In this document: piece by piece, positions 8,360 through 16,050 of the stretch | How positions within the stretch are numbered: position 1 is the first letter of the stretch | Layout of the letters: each line of letters starts with the position of its first letter | Assembly (NCBI GenBank): GCA_047972135.1 | Contig: JBKEAJ010000141.1 | Span: 1-16,597 of the forward strand | Reading direction: 5' to 3' | Length of the DNA stretch: 16,597 nucleotides | From: JBKEAJ01 sp047972135 | Lineage (GTDB): Bacteria; Bacteroidota; Bacteroidia; Bacteroidales; Prolixibacteraceae | The notes under the pieces: model-generated | Database searches by the model: none | Told to the model about the DNA's origin: nothing | The model's input: only the letters and a program-made list of their open reading frames with translations | Translations under genes and position numbers: made by a program

Positions 8360-8677
8360 ATGGCAGTACAATTTACAGATGCTAACTTCAAAGAGCAAGC
8401 GCTGGAAAGTAGCAAACCAGTATTGGTAGATTTTTGGGCAGAATGGTGTGGACCTTGTAGAGTGGTTGCACCCGTAGTAGAGGAGCTATCCACAGAACTT
8501 GGTGACGACTTCGTAATCGGAAAAATGGATGTTGACAGCAACAACGAAGTCCCTGCTCAATACGGAGTAAGGAATATCCCAACTATCCTTTTTATTAAAG
8601 ACGGAAAAGTGGTTGACAAACACGTCGGTGTTGCAACTAAAAATCAATTATTAGCCAAATTAGAGGCTTTAAAATAA
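8360..8677 (+). CDS. trxA: Thioredoxin
   Basis: A 105-residue cytoplasmic thioredoxin that reduces protein disulfides with electrons from thioredoxin reductase. The redox motif is WCGPC (C30, C33), preceded by VLVDFWAE. The cis-proline is P74 in RNIPTILFIKDG. Length and fold order are standard, with no signal peptide. It lies 34 bp after dnaE on the same strand and is followed at once by a strong terminator, so it appears to be the last gene of a dnaE-trxA unit. An AT-rich leader with no strong Shine-Dalgarno, common in this phylum, precedes the ATG. Confidence 0.97.
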   Translation: MAVQFTDANFKEQALESSKPVLVDFWAEWCGPCRVVAPVVEELSTELGDDFVIGKMDVDSNNEVPAQYGVRNIPTILFIKDGKVVDKHVGVATKNQLLAKLEALK

Positions 8678-8694
8678 TAAGAAATAAACTATGA

Positions 8695-8728
8695 AAAAAG
8701 GTCTCAATTTTGAAATTGAGACCTTTTT
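8695..8728. terminator. Two-way intrinsic terminator
   Basis: A perfect 16-bp stem (8695-8710 with 8713-8728) contains AAAAAGGTCTC and GAGACCTTTTT and has A and T tracts on its two outer flanks. It can therefore stop transcription from both trxA (+) and the convergent lipoprotein gene (-). It begins 18 bp after the trxA stop. Confidence 0.9.
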
Positions 8729-8751
8729 CTACACCCCTAAAACAGAACTGC

Positions 8752-9927
8752 TTATTTATTCTTTACCTTGGCTATCCCACTCACTGCTGAATTGTAATTC
8801 TTAGTCGTTATACTTCCTCCATTCGCAATATCAATCACTGCTATTTGTGTTGTATTTCCTGTCTTAGGCAAGACAACTATCAGCTTTTGTGCCGATTCGT
8901 CAATAACCGAATTAACCGATAAATCACCGCTCTCGTAGTCAAAGGCATAACTTGACTTATCCATATTCAAAATAGATCTCTCATTGTATGCTCCTGTACT
9001 CCTGTCAAGAGTTACATAATTAAGCTTTAAGTCAGAACCATTCACGGAATTTGAGTCAGAAGATGAAGTTGCCGATACCTTAACTCCAACATAGAGGGAC
9101 GCTGTAGGAGAATACTGCAACTTCAAGCCACTGCTTATATTGCCGTTGCTTGTTGTAATTGCATCCAGCTTCTTAGTTGGCGTATAATACTCATATAATG
9201 AACCATTGGTGGTGTCGCCCAACAACAACTTGTCCTCATGGATATTTGCCCCGATAAAAATACTGTTGTTTTGTAAGATATTATCCAAATCGCCCGCAGT
9301 ACCCGTTGAATCTGCTCCTGTTTCCCAAACTAGCGAACTATTGCCAGATATAGTATCCAAAGAATTCCTGTCGATGCTGAACAGTTTCATATAGTCGTAA
9401 TGTCCATGGTTAGTCATAACATACGTTTTATGAAAGAGAGGTAGATACTCCATATCATACACATTTTCAGGATATAAGTTGAGAGGGAATTTTGATACTT
9501 CCGTAGTGCTGCCATCCGCCAAATTTAAAAATATCATTCTGGCAGTACTATTGGGTGTAGTCGTCCTTAAAGACGTACTGTCAGAAGTACCCCCATTGGA
9601 TGTAGTATCAGTTGAGCCACCGCCCCCACCATTATTGTTACCCGAATCTCCATAGCTAGCAGCTAGTATAATTGCTTCATTAAACTGGTCGTCGATTGTT
9701 TGCAGCGAACCCTCAACGCTCTTAGATAGGTTAAAAACTTCGCCCGCAGTGCCAGCTTCGTAATCGTATTTAACAACTCTGTCGATGTTGCCATTCTTTC
9801 CACCTACTCCTAGCCATATCTCTCCACTCTTAAAGCTCAGCGGATCGTTGGTAATGTTGTCCCCACACGCTGAAAATAGAGCAATTGCTACTACAGCTGC
9901 AGAAAAAAAGAAATTATTGAATTTCAT
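8752..9927 (-). CDS. Lipoprotein, possibly with a beta-propeller-like fold
   Basis: A 391-residue exported lipoprotein of unrecognised family. I chose the ATG at 9927 because MKFNNFFFSAAVVAIALFSAC is a clean lipoprotein signal with the lipobox Cys at 21; an ATG at 9948 would add seven residues before it. After the Cys comes GDNITND, then repeated strand-like segments (SGEIWLGVGG, NVYDMEYLPLF, SIFIGANIHEDKLLLG, SLYEYYTPTKKLDAI, KLIVVLPKTGN, IAVIDIANGG) that suggest a beta-propeller of repeated blades; this is inference from pattern only. Residues 91-120 are a low-complexity Gly/Asn/Ser/Thr linker. It is probably surface- or periplasm-anchored. It is convergent with trxA across a shared terminator and divergent from dprA. 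Confidence 0.85.
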   Translation of the reverse strand: MKFNNFFFSAAVVAIALFSACGDNITNDPLSFKSGEIWLGVGGKNGNIDRVVKYDYEAGTAGEVFNLSKSVEGSLQTIDDQFNEAIILAASYGDSGNNNGGGGGSTDTTSNGGTSDSTSLRTTTPNSTARMIFLNLADGSTTEVSKFPLNLYPENVYDMEYLPLFHKTYVMTNHGHYDYMKLFSIDRNSLDTISGNSSLVWETGADSTGTAGDLDNILQNNSIFIGANIHEDKLLLGDTTNGSLYEYYTPTKKLDAITTSNGNISSGLKLQYSPTASLYVGVKVSATSSSDSNSVNGSDLKLNYVTLDRSTGAYNERSILNMDKSSYAFDYESGDLSVNSVIDESAQKLIVVLPKTGNTTQIAVIDIANGGSITTKNYNSAVSGIAKVKNK

Positions 9928-9982
9928 ACTAAATATGTTTATGTACAACTTTGCTTATAATTCTCAAGCATACTATAAAGTG

Positions 9983-10013
9983 CAAATGTACAAGGACTTT
10001 TTCATAAAAACAA
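9983..10013 (-). promoter_or_regulatory. Bacteroidota-type promoter for the lipoprotein gene
   Basis: On the - strand TACATTTG (9990-9983) is a full match to TAnnTTTG, and a TTG (10013-10011) lies 20 nt upstream. The ATG at 9927 is 55 nt downstream, leaving room for a short leader. This is the best promoter match in the window. Confidence 0.6.
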
Positions 10014-10111
10014 CTATATATTAAAAAATATTAGCCACAAGACTTTATTTTTTGTCTTATACTTGTGATTTTGTGATAATTATTATCTATCTTTATGAGC
10101 AAACTTTTGGT

Positions 10112-11224
10112 ATGAATAGAAATGATTTGCTATACAAAATCGCATTGGCGAGCATTTACGGAGTGGGAAGCAAAATCGCACAAAACCTAGTCGCCTACGC
10201 CGGAGGTGTCCGAGAGGTATTTGAACTCAACAAAAAGGAACTTGCTAATATTCCAGGAGTAGGGACAGTTATTGCAAATAGAATTTCAGATAAAAAACAT
10301 CTTAGTGAAGCAGAGAAACAACTTTTTTTTGTAGAAAAATATAAGATATCAAGTCTGTTTTTTACAGATGCCGACTTCCCCTATCGCCTTAAACAATGTC
10401 CAGACTTTCCTGTAATATTATATGGAAAAGGCAACATGGACTTGCACAAAAAGAGAATTGTATCAATCGTCGGGACACGCATGATAACCGAGTATGGTAA
10501 GAACATTTGTAAGTCTATAATTGAGCAAATACGAAGTTTTGATGAAGATATTCTGGTTGTAAGCGGTCTTGCATACGGAGTTGATATCAATATTCATAGA
10601 GCCTGCCTGAAACACAACTTACAAACCGTGGGGGTGCTGGGGCACGGACTTAATACTATATATCCCAAAACTCACAGACGCGAGGCGGAGCAGATGCTAC
10701 AGAATGGAGGACTAGTGACCGATTTTACAAATAGTGATACATTCGACCGAAAAAATTTTGTACGACGAAACAGAATTATTGCAGGCTTGGCAGATGCCAC
10801 AATTGTAGTAGAGTCGGCAGAAAGCGGAGGTGCAATGATAAGCGCAGAAATAGCTCAATCCTACGATAGAGACGTATTTGCTTTCCCCGGCGATGTAAGT
10901 AACAAATTCTCAAAAGGTTGCCATAAACTTATTAAAACCAACGTAGCTGCCCTGTGTGAAAATTTTGCAGATGTAGTTGCAGCAATGTGCTGGGACGAAG
11001 ATGCTAAACAAAAACTTGTTCAAACAGAACTATTCCCGAATTTGAGTCAAGAAGAAGACGCAATAATAATAAAACTCCGAAACAAAAAGTATTTTATCGA
11101 CGAGCTGGCAGCAGATATGGAAATGCCAGTGAGCAAACTAAGCCCATTATTGCTATCTTTGGAGCTGAAAGGTTTAATAAAATCCCTTCCAGGAAATCTT
11201 TATGCCATTAATACCACAACATGA
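10112..11224 (+). CDS. dprA: DNA-processing protein DprA
   Basis: A 370-residue DprA (Smf) protein, which in competent bacteria binds incoming single-stranded DNA and loads RecA; it is also common in species not known to be competent. I chose the ATG at 10112 (MNRNDLLYKIALASIYGVG). An upstream ATG at 10052 would add a hydrophobic 20-residue stretch not seen in the family. The N-terminal helix-hairpin-helix region (about 12-60) has ANIPGVGTVIA. The Rossmann-like DprA core has VSIVGTR (117-123), SGLAYGVD (151-158), the NFVRRNRIIAGL motif and VESAESGGAMISA. A C-terminal winged-helix region covers about 305-366. Its TGA overlaps the ATG of the helicase gene that follows (ATGA at 11221), implying coupled translation. 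Confidence 0.95.
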   Translation: MNRNDLLYKIALASIYGVGSKIAQNLVAYAGGVREVFELNKKELANIPGVGTVIANRISDKKHLSEAEKQLFFVEKYKISSLFFTDADFPYRLKQCPDFPVILYGKGNMDLHKKRIVSIVGTRMITEYGKNICKSIIEQIRSFDEDILVVSGLAYGVDINIHRACLKHNLQTVGVLGHGLNTIYPKTHRREAEQMLQNGGLVTDFTNSDTFDRKNFVRRNRIIAGLADATIVVESAESGGAMISAEIAQSYDRDVFAFPGDVSNKFSKGCHKLIKTNVAALCENFADVVAAMCWDEDAKQKLVQTELFPNLSQEEDAIIIKLRNKKYFIDELAADMEMPVSKLSPLLLSLELKGLIKSLPGNLYAINTTT

Positions 11225-12555
11225 CAACAACATTTGAAGAACTAAAAATAAATAAGTCCCTACTTAAAGCTATTTATAATATTGGGTTTGAACTCCCTAC
11301 CCCAATTCAGGAAAAAGCAATACCCATTATAAAATCGGGAGCAGACGTGATTGGAGTGGCACAAACAGGAACAGGAAAAACCGCAGCTTTTGTAATCCCT
11401 CTTTTGATGAAACTCATTAAAGCAGAGGCAAAAGGACCACGTGCCATAATTATTACTCCTACACGAGAACTTACAATCCAGGTGGGCGAAGATGTTGAGG
11501 AACTAATAGAATTTACAAACCTGCGCCTCGCTACAGTGTACGGCGGTGTGGGCTGGACAAAACACGCAGAACTCCTAAAAGATGGTGTCGATTTGCTAGT
11601 CTCTACTCCCGGGCGACTGTGGGAACTATATCAACATAGAGCCCTAGAACTCAAATATATAAAAACCCTCGTGATTGACGAAGCAGACAGAATGCTAGAC
11701 ATGGGATTTATGCCGCAGCTTCAACAATTGCTCGAAGTACTGCCAACAAAACGGCAGAACCTCCTCTTTTCGGCAACATTTGGCGAGAAAATAGAGAAAA
11801 TGACCGAAGAATTTCTTGATTTCCCTGAAAGAGTGGAAGTAGCACCCTCTGCAACTCCTGCCGAACTAGTGGAGCAATATTACTATGATGTACCCAATTT
11901 TAGATCAAAACTAATTCTGATAGCTAAAATACTTGAAGACGAACAGCAATACAAACGCATTATTATTTTCTGCCGTACTAAGGAGAGCGCAGAAGCTGTA
12001 CATAAAGTAATACACCGTAAGAGTGAAGGCGACAAACGCATTATTCATTCCAATAAAGGACAGACTTCCCGTCTCAATGCAATAAGAGATTTCAAAAGTG
12101 GAGAGGTTCGCATTCTTATTACCACCGACGTGTCGGCACGCGGAATTGATGTGTCAAAAGTTACACACGTAATAAATTTTGATTTGCCAAGCAGACATGA
12201 AGACTATATACACCGAATCGGACGAACGGCACGAGCAAACAACAGTGGAATAGCATTGTCATTGATAAATCCCGCAGAAAAATATCACCTGCATGAAATA
12301 GAAAACCTGATGGAAGTGAAAGTAAAACTTCTTGAAAATCCGACAGATATAGATTATCCGCCTACAGAAAAAGAGGAGAAAATGGAGCAACTCAAAGAAA
12401 TAGACCGCCAAAAACGTATCCTAAACCCCGAATATAAAGGAGCTTTCCATAAGAAAAAGAAGAAAACAAAAGCCGATAAAGATAAGAAACAAAAAAAACA
12501 AGAAATGACAAACTCTTACAATCCCAAAGAAAAACGCAATAGGAGAAGAAAATGA
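11221..12555 (+). CDS. DEAD-box ATP-dependent RNA helicase
   Basis: A 444-residue RNA helicase that uses ATP to unwind short RNA duplexes in RNA decay, ribosome assembly or cold adaptation. All family motifs are present in order: Q motif PTPIQ (26-30), motif I AQTGTGKT (47-54), Ia PTREL (80-84), Ib TPGR (129-132), II DEAD (153-156), III SAT (184-186), V ARGID (316-320) and VI HRIGRTAR (341-348). The tail after about residue 400 is rich in Lys and Arg (KKKKKTKADKDKKQKK) and probably binds RNA. It resembles the RhlE/RhlB group, but I cannot assign one name safely. The start overlaps the dprA stop by four bases. It is convergent with purA, with 10 bp between their stop codons. Confidence 0.96.
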   Translation: MTTTFEELKINKSLLKAIYNIGFELPTPIQEKAIPIIKSGADVIGVAQTGTGKTAAFVIPLLMKLIKAEAKGPRAIIITPTRELTIQVGEDVEELIEFTNLRLATVYGGVGWTKHAELLKDGVDLLVSTPGRLWELYQHRALELKYIKTLVIDEADRMLDMGFMPQLQQLLEVLPTKRQNLLFSATFGEKIEKMTEEFLDFPERVEVAPSATPAELVEQYYYDVPNFRSKLILIAKILEDEQQYKRIIIFCRTKESAEAVHKVIHRKSEGDKRIIHSNKGQTSRLNAIRDFKSGEVRILITTDVSARGIDVSKVTHVINFDLPSRHEDYIHRIGRTARANNSGIALSLINPAEKYHLHEIENLMEVKVKLLENPTDIDYPPTEKEEKMEQLKEIDRQKRILNPEYKGAFHKKKKKTKADKDKKQKKQEMTNSYNPKEKRNRRRK

Positions 12556-12570
12556 ATATCCTTCATTATC
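12548..12570. terminator. Weak hairpin spanning the helicase and purA stop codons
   Basis: GAAAATGAA (12548-12556) and TTCATTATC (12562-12570) can pair at 8 of 9 positions around a 5-nt loop and contain both convergent stop codons. It is AT-rich and has no clear T tract, so it is only a possible terminator. Confidence 0.25.
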
Positions 12571-13840
12571 TAATTATGGTCTGCTCTCTGTCAGGTCCCA
12601 CAGACACAACAGTCACAGGAACACCCGTATAATCCTCGATAAATTTTACATAGCCACCAAATTCCGCAGGAAGTGCATCGTAGGTCGAACATGCAGTGAT
12701 ATCGTCAGCCCATGCCTTAATGTCTGTATACACAGGCTTTAGGTTGTCACTTATCTCGTAGGGAAACTTGTCGCTTTCTGCTCCATCAATGTTGTAAGAA
12801 GTACAGATTTTCAATGTCTTAAAACCTGAAAGAACATCGCCCTTCATCATATACAGCTCCGTAACTCCATTTATCATAATGGCATATTTTAATGCAACTA
12901 AGTCCAACCAGCCACACCGGCGAGGTCTACCAGTTGTTGAGCCAAATTCATTGCCATTCTTGCGCATTGTCTCTCCCTCAGCATCGAAAAGCTCAGTCGG
13001 GAAAGGTCCCGAACCAACTCTAGTGCAATACGCCTTGAAAATGCCTATCACTTTTCCAACTTTCGAGGGTGCTATCCCTAGACCCGTACAAGCTCCAGCA
13101 GTAACCGTATTAGAAGATGTTACAAAAGGATAAGAACCAAAGTCAATGTCAAGCAATGTCCCCTGCGCCCCTTCGGCTAAGACTGATTTACCTCCGTCGA
13201 GACTATCATTGATAAAATATTCACTGTCGGTGGTGCTGAATTGCTTAATGCAATCTATACCCGCTAACCACTCTTGCTCATACTCAGCTAATGACAACTT
13301 ATAGTCAAAGTTATATTGAGAGCTTAGTATCGATATATGTTGCTGCTTTTTCTTTTCATATTTACTCTCAAAATTGGAGAAAATATCGCCTATTCTCAAA
13401 CCCTCTCTTCCAATCTTGTCCCTATATGTGGGTCCTATGCCTTTCAAAGTCGAACCTATTTTGCCCTTACCCTTTGCTTCCTCAGAGGCTTGGTCGAGAA
13501 GTCTGTGTGTAGGCAGTATAATCGATGCCTTATTGGATATGAGTAAGTTGTTGGATATATCAAAACCTTTTTCTCTGAGATTATCAATTTCTTTTTTGAA
13601 AATAGCTGGGTCAATTACTACCCCGTTGCCTATCACGTTGATACAACCCTCTCTGAATATCCCCGACGGAATGGTGTGCAACACTTGTTTAATACCGTTA
13701 AATTCCAAAGTATGACCAGCATTCGGGCCACCCTGAAAACGCGCTACAACATCGTAGTCGGGAGTTAGTACATCTACAATCTTTCCTTTGCCCTCGTCGC
13801 CCCATTGAAGTCCTAAGAGGATATCCGCTTTACTACTCAT
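12566..13840 (-). CDS. purA: Adenylosuccinate synthetase
   Basis: Catalyses GTP-driven joining of aspartate to IMP, giving adenylosuccinate, the first committed step of AMP synthesis, in the cytoplasm. The 424 residues are a normal length. The GTP-binding loop is LQWGDEGKGK (11-20) with the catalytic D15. GGPNAGHT (37-44) carries the acid His43. The IMP-binding segment GSTLKGIGPTYRDK lies at 129-142, the aspartate-loop region STTGRPRRCGW at 301-311, and the C-terminal GPDREQTI at 415-422. The ATG at 13840 opens directly onto the P-loop domain. An Lrp/AsnC regulator ends 20 bp upstream on the same strand, so the two are probably one transcript driven from the Lrp promoter. Confidence 0.98.
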   Translation of the reverse strand: MSSKADILLGLQWGDEGKGKIVDVLTPDYDVVARFQGGPNAGHTLEFNGIKQVLHTIPSGIFREGCINVIGNGVVIDPAIFKKEIDNLREKGFDISNNLLISNKASIILPTHRLLDQASEEAKGKGKIGSTLKGIGPTYRDKIGREGLRIGDIFSNFESKYEKKKQQHISILSSQYNFDYKLSLAEYEQEWLAGIDCIKQFSTTDSEYFINDSLDGGKSVLAEGAQGTLLDIDFGSYPFVTSSNTVTAGACTGLGIAPSKVGKVIGIFKAYCTRVGSGPFPTELFDAEGETMRKNGNEFGSTTGRPRRCGWLDLVALKYAIMINGVTELYMMKGDVLSGFKTLKICTSYNIDGAESDKFPYEISDNLKPVYTDIKAWADDITACSTYDALPAEFGGYVKFIEDYTGVPVTVVSVGPDREQTIIR

Positions 13841-13860
13841 TTAATTCGATTAATGTGTTA

Positions 13861-14340
13861 TTAGACAGGTATTTGCCTTTGAAATGCCTTCTGCAAAGAT
13901 ATGGAAGTTTCTGTCCGCGATACGCCGTCTATCTCCCCTATTATGTCAATAATCTCCTTTAAATGATTATTGTTTTGGGCAAGTATCTTTACGTGCATCG
14001 AGTATTGACCAGTCATAAAATGACATTCTACAATCTCGGGTATTTCTAAGAGCTTCTTATAAACAGAATCTAAATATTTGCCCTTTTCAAGGATTAAACC
14101 CATGAAAGAACAAGAGGTGTAACCCAATTTCTCAGGATCCAAAATAAACTGACTCCCCGATACAAGCCCCAAAGTTACAAGCCGCTGAACCCGCTGGTGG
14201 ATTGCTGCTCCCGAAACACCACAGTCTCTGGCTACCTCCAAAAAAGGAGTCCTTGCATTTTTTGTAATTATACGCAGAATCTTTCTATCCAATTCATCAA
14301 TTTGAGGAAGATCCTCATTTTTCTTTTTATATGTCGTCAT
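13861..14340 (-). CDS. Lrp/AsnC-family transcriptional regulator
   Basis: A 159-residue feast/famine regulator. The N-terminal helix-turn-helix (about 13-62) has IDELDRKILRIITKNARTP, FLEVARDCGVSGAAIHQRVQRL and the linker GLVSGSQFILDPEKLGY. The C-terminal RAM (AsnC_trans_reg) ligand and oligomer domain covers about 75-150, with IPEIVECHFMTGQYSMHVKI. Family members bind DNA as dimers to octamers and often respond to an amino acid; the effector here cannot be told. It lies 20 bp before purA on the same strand and diverges from a lipoprotein gene, so it may act on its own promoter and the shared divergent region. That is inference from position. Confidence 0.95.
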   Translation of the reverse strand: MTTYKKKNEDLPQIDELDRKILRIITKNARTPFLEVARDCGVSGAAIHQRVQRLVTLGLVSGSQFILDPEKLGYTSCSFMGLILEKGKYLDSVYKKLLEIPEIVECHFMTGQYSMHVKILAQNNNHLKEIIDIIGEIDGVSRTETSISLQKAFQRQIPV

Positions 14341-14368
14341 TACAAATCAGTAATATTTATTTAACAGA

Positions 14369-14399
14369 CAAATGTAGTACAAATATTTTAAATCTGAAA
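14369..14399 (-). promoter_or_regulatory. Candidate promoter for the lrp-purA unit
   Basis: On the - strand TACATTTG (14376-14369) matches the TAnnTTTG -7 box, with TTTC (14399-14396) 19 nt upstream. The ATG at 14340 follows 28 nt later. It overlaps the divergent + strand promoter candidate, so the two would compete. Confidence 0.5.
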
Positions 14400-14417
14400 C
14401 GCAACCTTCTATATTTG
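14387..14417 (+). promoter_or_regulatory. Candidate promoter for the small lipoprotein
   Basis: TATATTTG (14410-14417) matches TAnnTTTG, with TTTA (14387-14390) 19 nt upstream. The ATG at 14457 is 39 nt downstream. The -33 part is weak. Confidence 0.45.
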
Positions 14418-14456
14418 CAAACGTCTTTTAGATAAATGAATTAAATTTTACATAGC

Positions 14457-15008
14457 ATGAAAAACTTATTTAAATTATTGTTATTTACCGCTGGATTTGC
14501 TTTCTTATCCTGCAACAGTGATGACGACAGTGAGCCCTACGGTCCAGAAGTAAATCTAGCAGGATTTACACTCAGTACACTAAAAGACACTATGAAAGCT
14601 TCACAATTTCAAATCTATATTTCCTATAAATCTGACAATGAGTATGCTTTGGAATATGGAATTAATCCGCAAGTGCTGACTAGCATCGATAGTCTTAGCG
14701 TGACATTGATTGATGCAGGCGGAAACCCAAATTTCAACAATGGAACAAACATGAACCCATATTTTGTGGTAGATGACAACATACGCTACAACGAACTATA
14801 TAAAACTATCGATACTTACGTCAGCTCTAATAATGTTCGCAGTCTGACCCCATCTTTGGTATTTACCAATCAAAATAAATTAGCTCCGAAAAACGATACG
14901 CTCGTAATAGATACTCTCAATGCCGAATTTCAAGTGAAAATTGAAATGACAAACAATGGCAAAAGTGAAATCTTTACCAACAACATAAAATGCACCATAA
15001 CCCCTTAA
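14457..15008 (+). CDS. Small lipoprotein of unknown function
   Basis: A 183-residue exported lipoprotein. The signal MKNLFKLLLFTAGFAFLSC has the lipobox Cys at 19 and is followed by an acidic NSDDDSEP spacer of the kind seen before the folded part of Bacteroidota lipoproteins. The remainder alternates short polar and hydrophobic stretches (ISYKSDNEYALEYG, SLSVTLIDAGG, AEFQVKIEM, KCTITP), which suggests a small beta-rich domain. I do not recognise the family. It is followed at 126 bp by an outer-membrane barrel gene on the same strand, so the two may serve one envelope function, but the repeat-filled gap between them weakens the case for a single operon. Confidence 0.85.
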   Translation: MKNLFKLLLFTAGFAFLSCNSDDDSEPYGPEVNLAGFTLSTLKDTMKASQFQIYISYKSDNEYALEYGINPQVLTSIDSLSVTLIDAGGNPNFNNGTNMNPYFVVDDNIRYNELYKTIDTYVSSNNVRSLTPSLVFTNQNKLAPKNDTLVIDTLNAEFQVKIEMTNNGKSEIFTNNIKCTITP

Positions 15009-15034
15009 ATACAAAAGATGAAACTTCCATGCAG

Positions 15035-15120
15035 TAGGCTTTAAGCTATATGCAATAAGCCTAACTACACACAGGAGGATGATTAAAAACAGCAAAAGCA
15101 TAAAGCCTATAGCTTATTGC
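15035..15120. repeat. Interlocking short inverted repeats between the two envelope genes
   Basis: Three perfect 9-bp inverted pairs span the gap: TAGGCTTTA 15035-15043 with 15101-15109; TAAGCTATA 15042-15050 with 15108-15116; and GCAATAAGC 15052-15060 with 15112-15120. The order on both sides is the same, so they cannot nest in one hairpin and would form alternative or pseudoknotted folds. The left unit also closes on itself (TAGGCTT 15035-15041 with AAGCCTA 15057-15063). It could be a terminator or attenuator, or a short dispersed repeat. Confidence 0.7.
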
Positions 15121-15134
15121 AAAATTATAAACAC

Positions 15135-16013
15135 ATGAAAAAATATACATTAACAACAATAATCTTCGTATTCTGCTATATCACAAGCACTTGGGCGCAG
15201 GATGCAGTGCAAGAAAATAATACAAAATCAAACCTTAGATGGGGAGTAGATGTAGGTCTGCGTGGCTCATATATAGAAATGGAGTTTGAAAATAACAAGC
15301 TCCTTCACAATTATAGTCTAAAACGCGAAAATTCGTTTTCCGGAGGACTATTCCTAGAAACAAATAAATTTGAAGCCTCAATAATCACCAATGGATACGG
15401 ATTTACGGCATCAGCAGGATACAATGTTTTCAAAAAATTCTGGCTGAACCTGCAAGGTGCTTATGAAGACTATGGATACGATGCCTATATAGAAAGAGGT
15501 AACAATGATTATGGAAACGGATATGGAAATGATATTAATATAAGTCAAGCTCAATTAGGTATCAGCTACCACGATATATTCGGAAAACGTTTTAAATTTA
15601 AAGCCGGACTAGCAGGCGGCATTCTTACAGGAGATAAAACCGTAGATAGCTATGTAGCAAACGATTACAGCTATGAGGAAAACAATGATAATTACTTTGA
15701 CTACGACTATATAAGCAATAATACGAAGCGAAAGGTGACTGACGAATTTTCAGTAAATACTTCGCTCATCTTCAGCGCAAAAGCTTATTTGGAATTGCTC
15801 CCAAATCCGAAGAAAAATCGCAAAAAACCTGTCACACCCTTCGTAGAAATGACCTTCTTCGGAAGTGTCCCAAATGCAGAAGCAAAACGAACTGTCGAAG
15901 AGTGGATTGACGGCAATGTCGTATATTTAGACCCCATCGACTACAGCTCTTGGTCGAGAAGCTCATTCAACATCTGGCTAGGAGCCGGAATTAAATGGTA
16001 TTTTAGATATTGA
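15135..16013 (+). CDS. Outer-membrane beta-barrel protein of unknown function
   Basis: A 292-residue exported protein. I chose the ATG at 15135, which gives the signal MKKYTLTTIIFVFCYITSTWA and a likely cut after A21; an ATG at 15117 adds six residues. The mature part shows alternating-residue strand patterns with aromatic girdles (WGVDVGLRGSYIEME, SGGLFLETNKF, FWLNLQGAYEDYGY, QLGISYHDIFG, FKFKAGLAGGIL, SLIFSAKAYLELL, FVEMTFFGSV) and ends in the aromatic-rich strand IWLGAGIKWYFRY, typical of a barrel's last strand. Two loops are rich in Asn, Asp and Tyr (about 118-134 and 172-197). No family name is safe. An IS21-like end begins about 10 bp after its stop, so its native terminator may be displaced. 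Confidence 0.85.
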   Translation: MKKYTLTTIIFVFCYITSTWAQDAVQENNTKSNLRWGVDVGLRGSYIEMEFENNKLLHNYSLKRENSFSGGLFLETNKFEASIITNGYGFTASAGYNVFKKFWLNLQGAYEDYGYDAYIERGNNDYGNGYGNDINISQAQLGISYHDIFGKRFKFKAGLAGGILTGDKTVDSYVANDYSYEENNDNYFDYDYISNNTKRKVTDEFSVNTSLIFSAKAYLELLPNPKKNRKKPVTPFVEMTFFGSVPNAEAKRTVEEWIDGNVVYLDPIDYSSWSRSSFNIWLGAGIKWYFRY

Positions 16014-16050
16014 CAAAATCTATGTGCCACCAAAAAAATGGGTGGATATT

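Noticed and set aside
8695..8728. The perfect hairpin as a mobile-element end or regulator site
   Set aside because: Position between two convergent stops, with A/T tracts on both flanks, is explained by a two-way terminator.
13374..13715. 113-codon + strand reading frame opposite purA
   Set aside because: It is fully antisense to a conserved part of PurA and shows no family motif.
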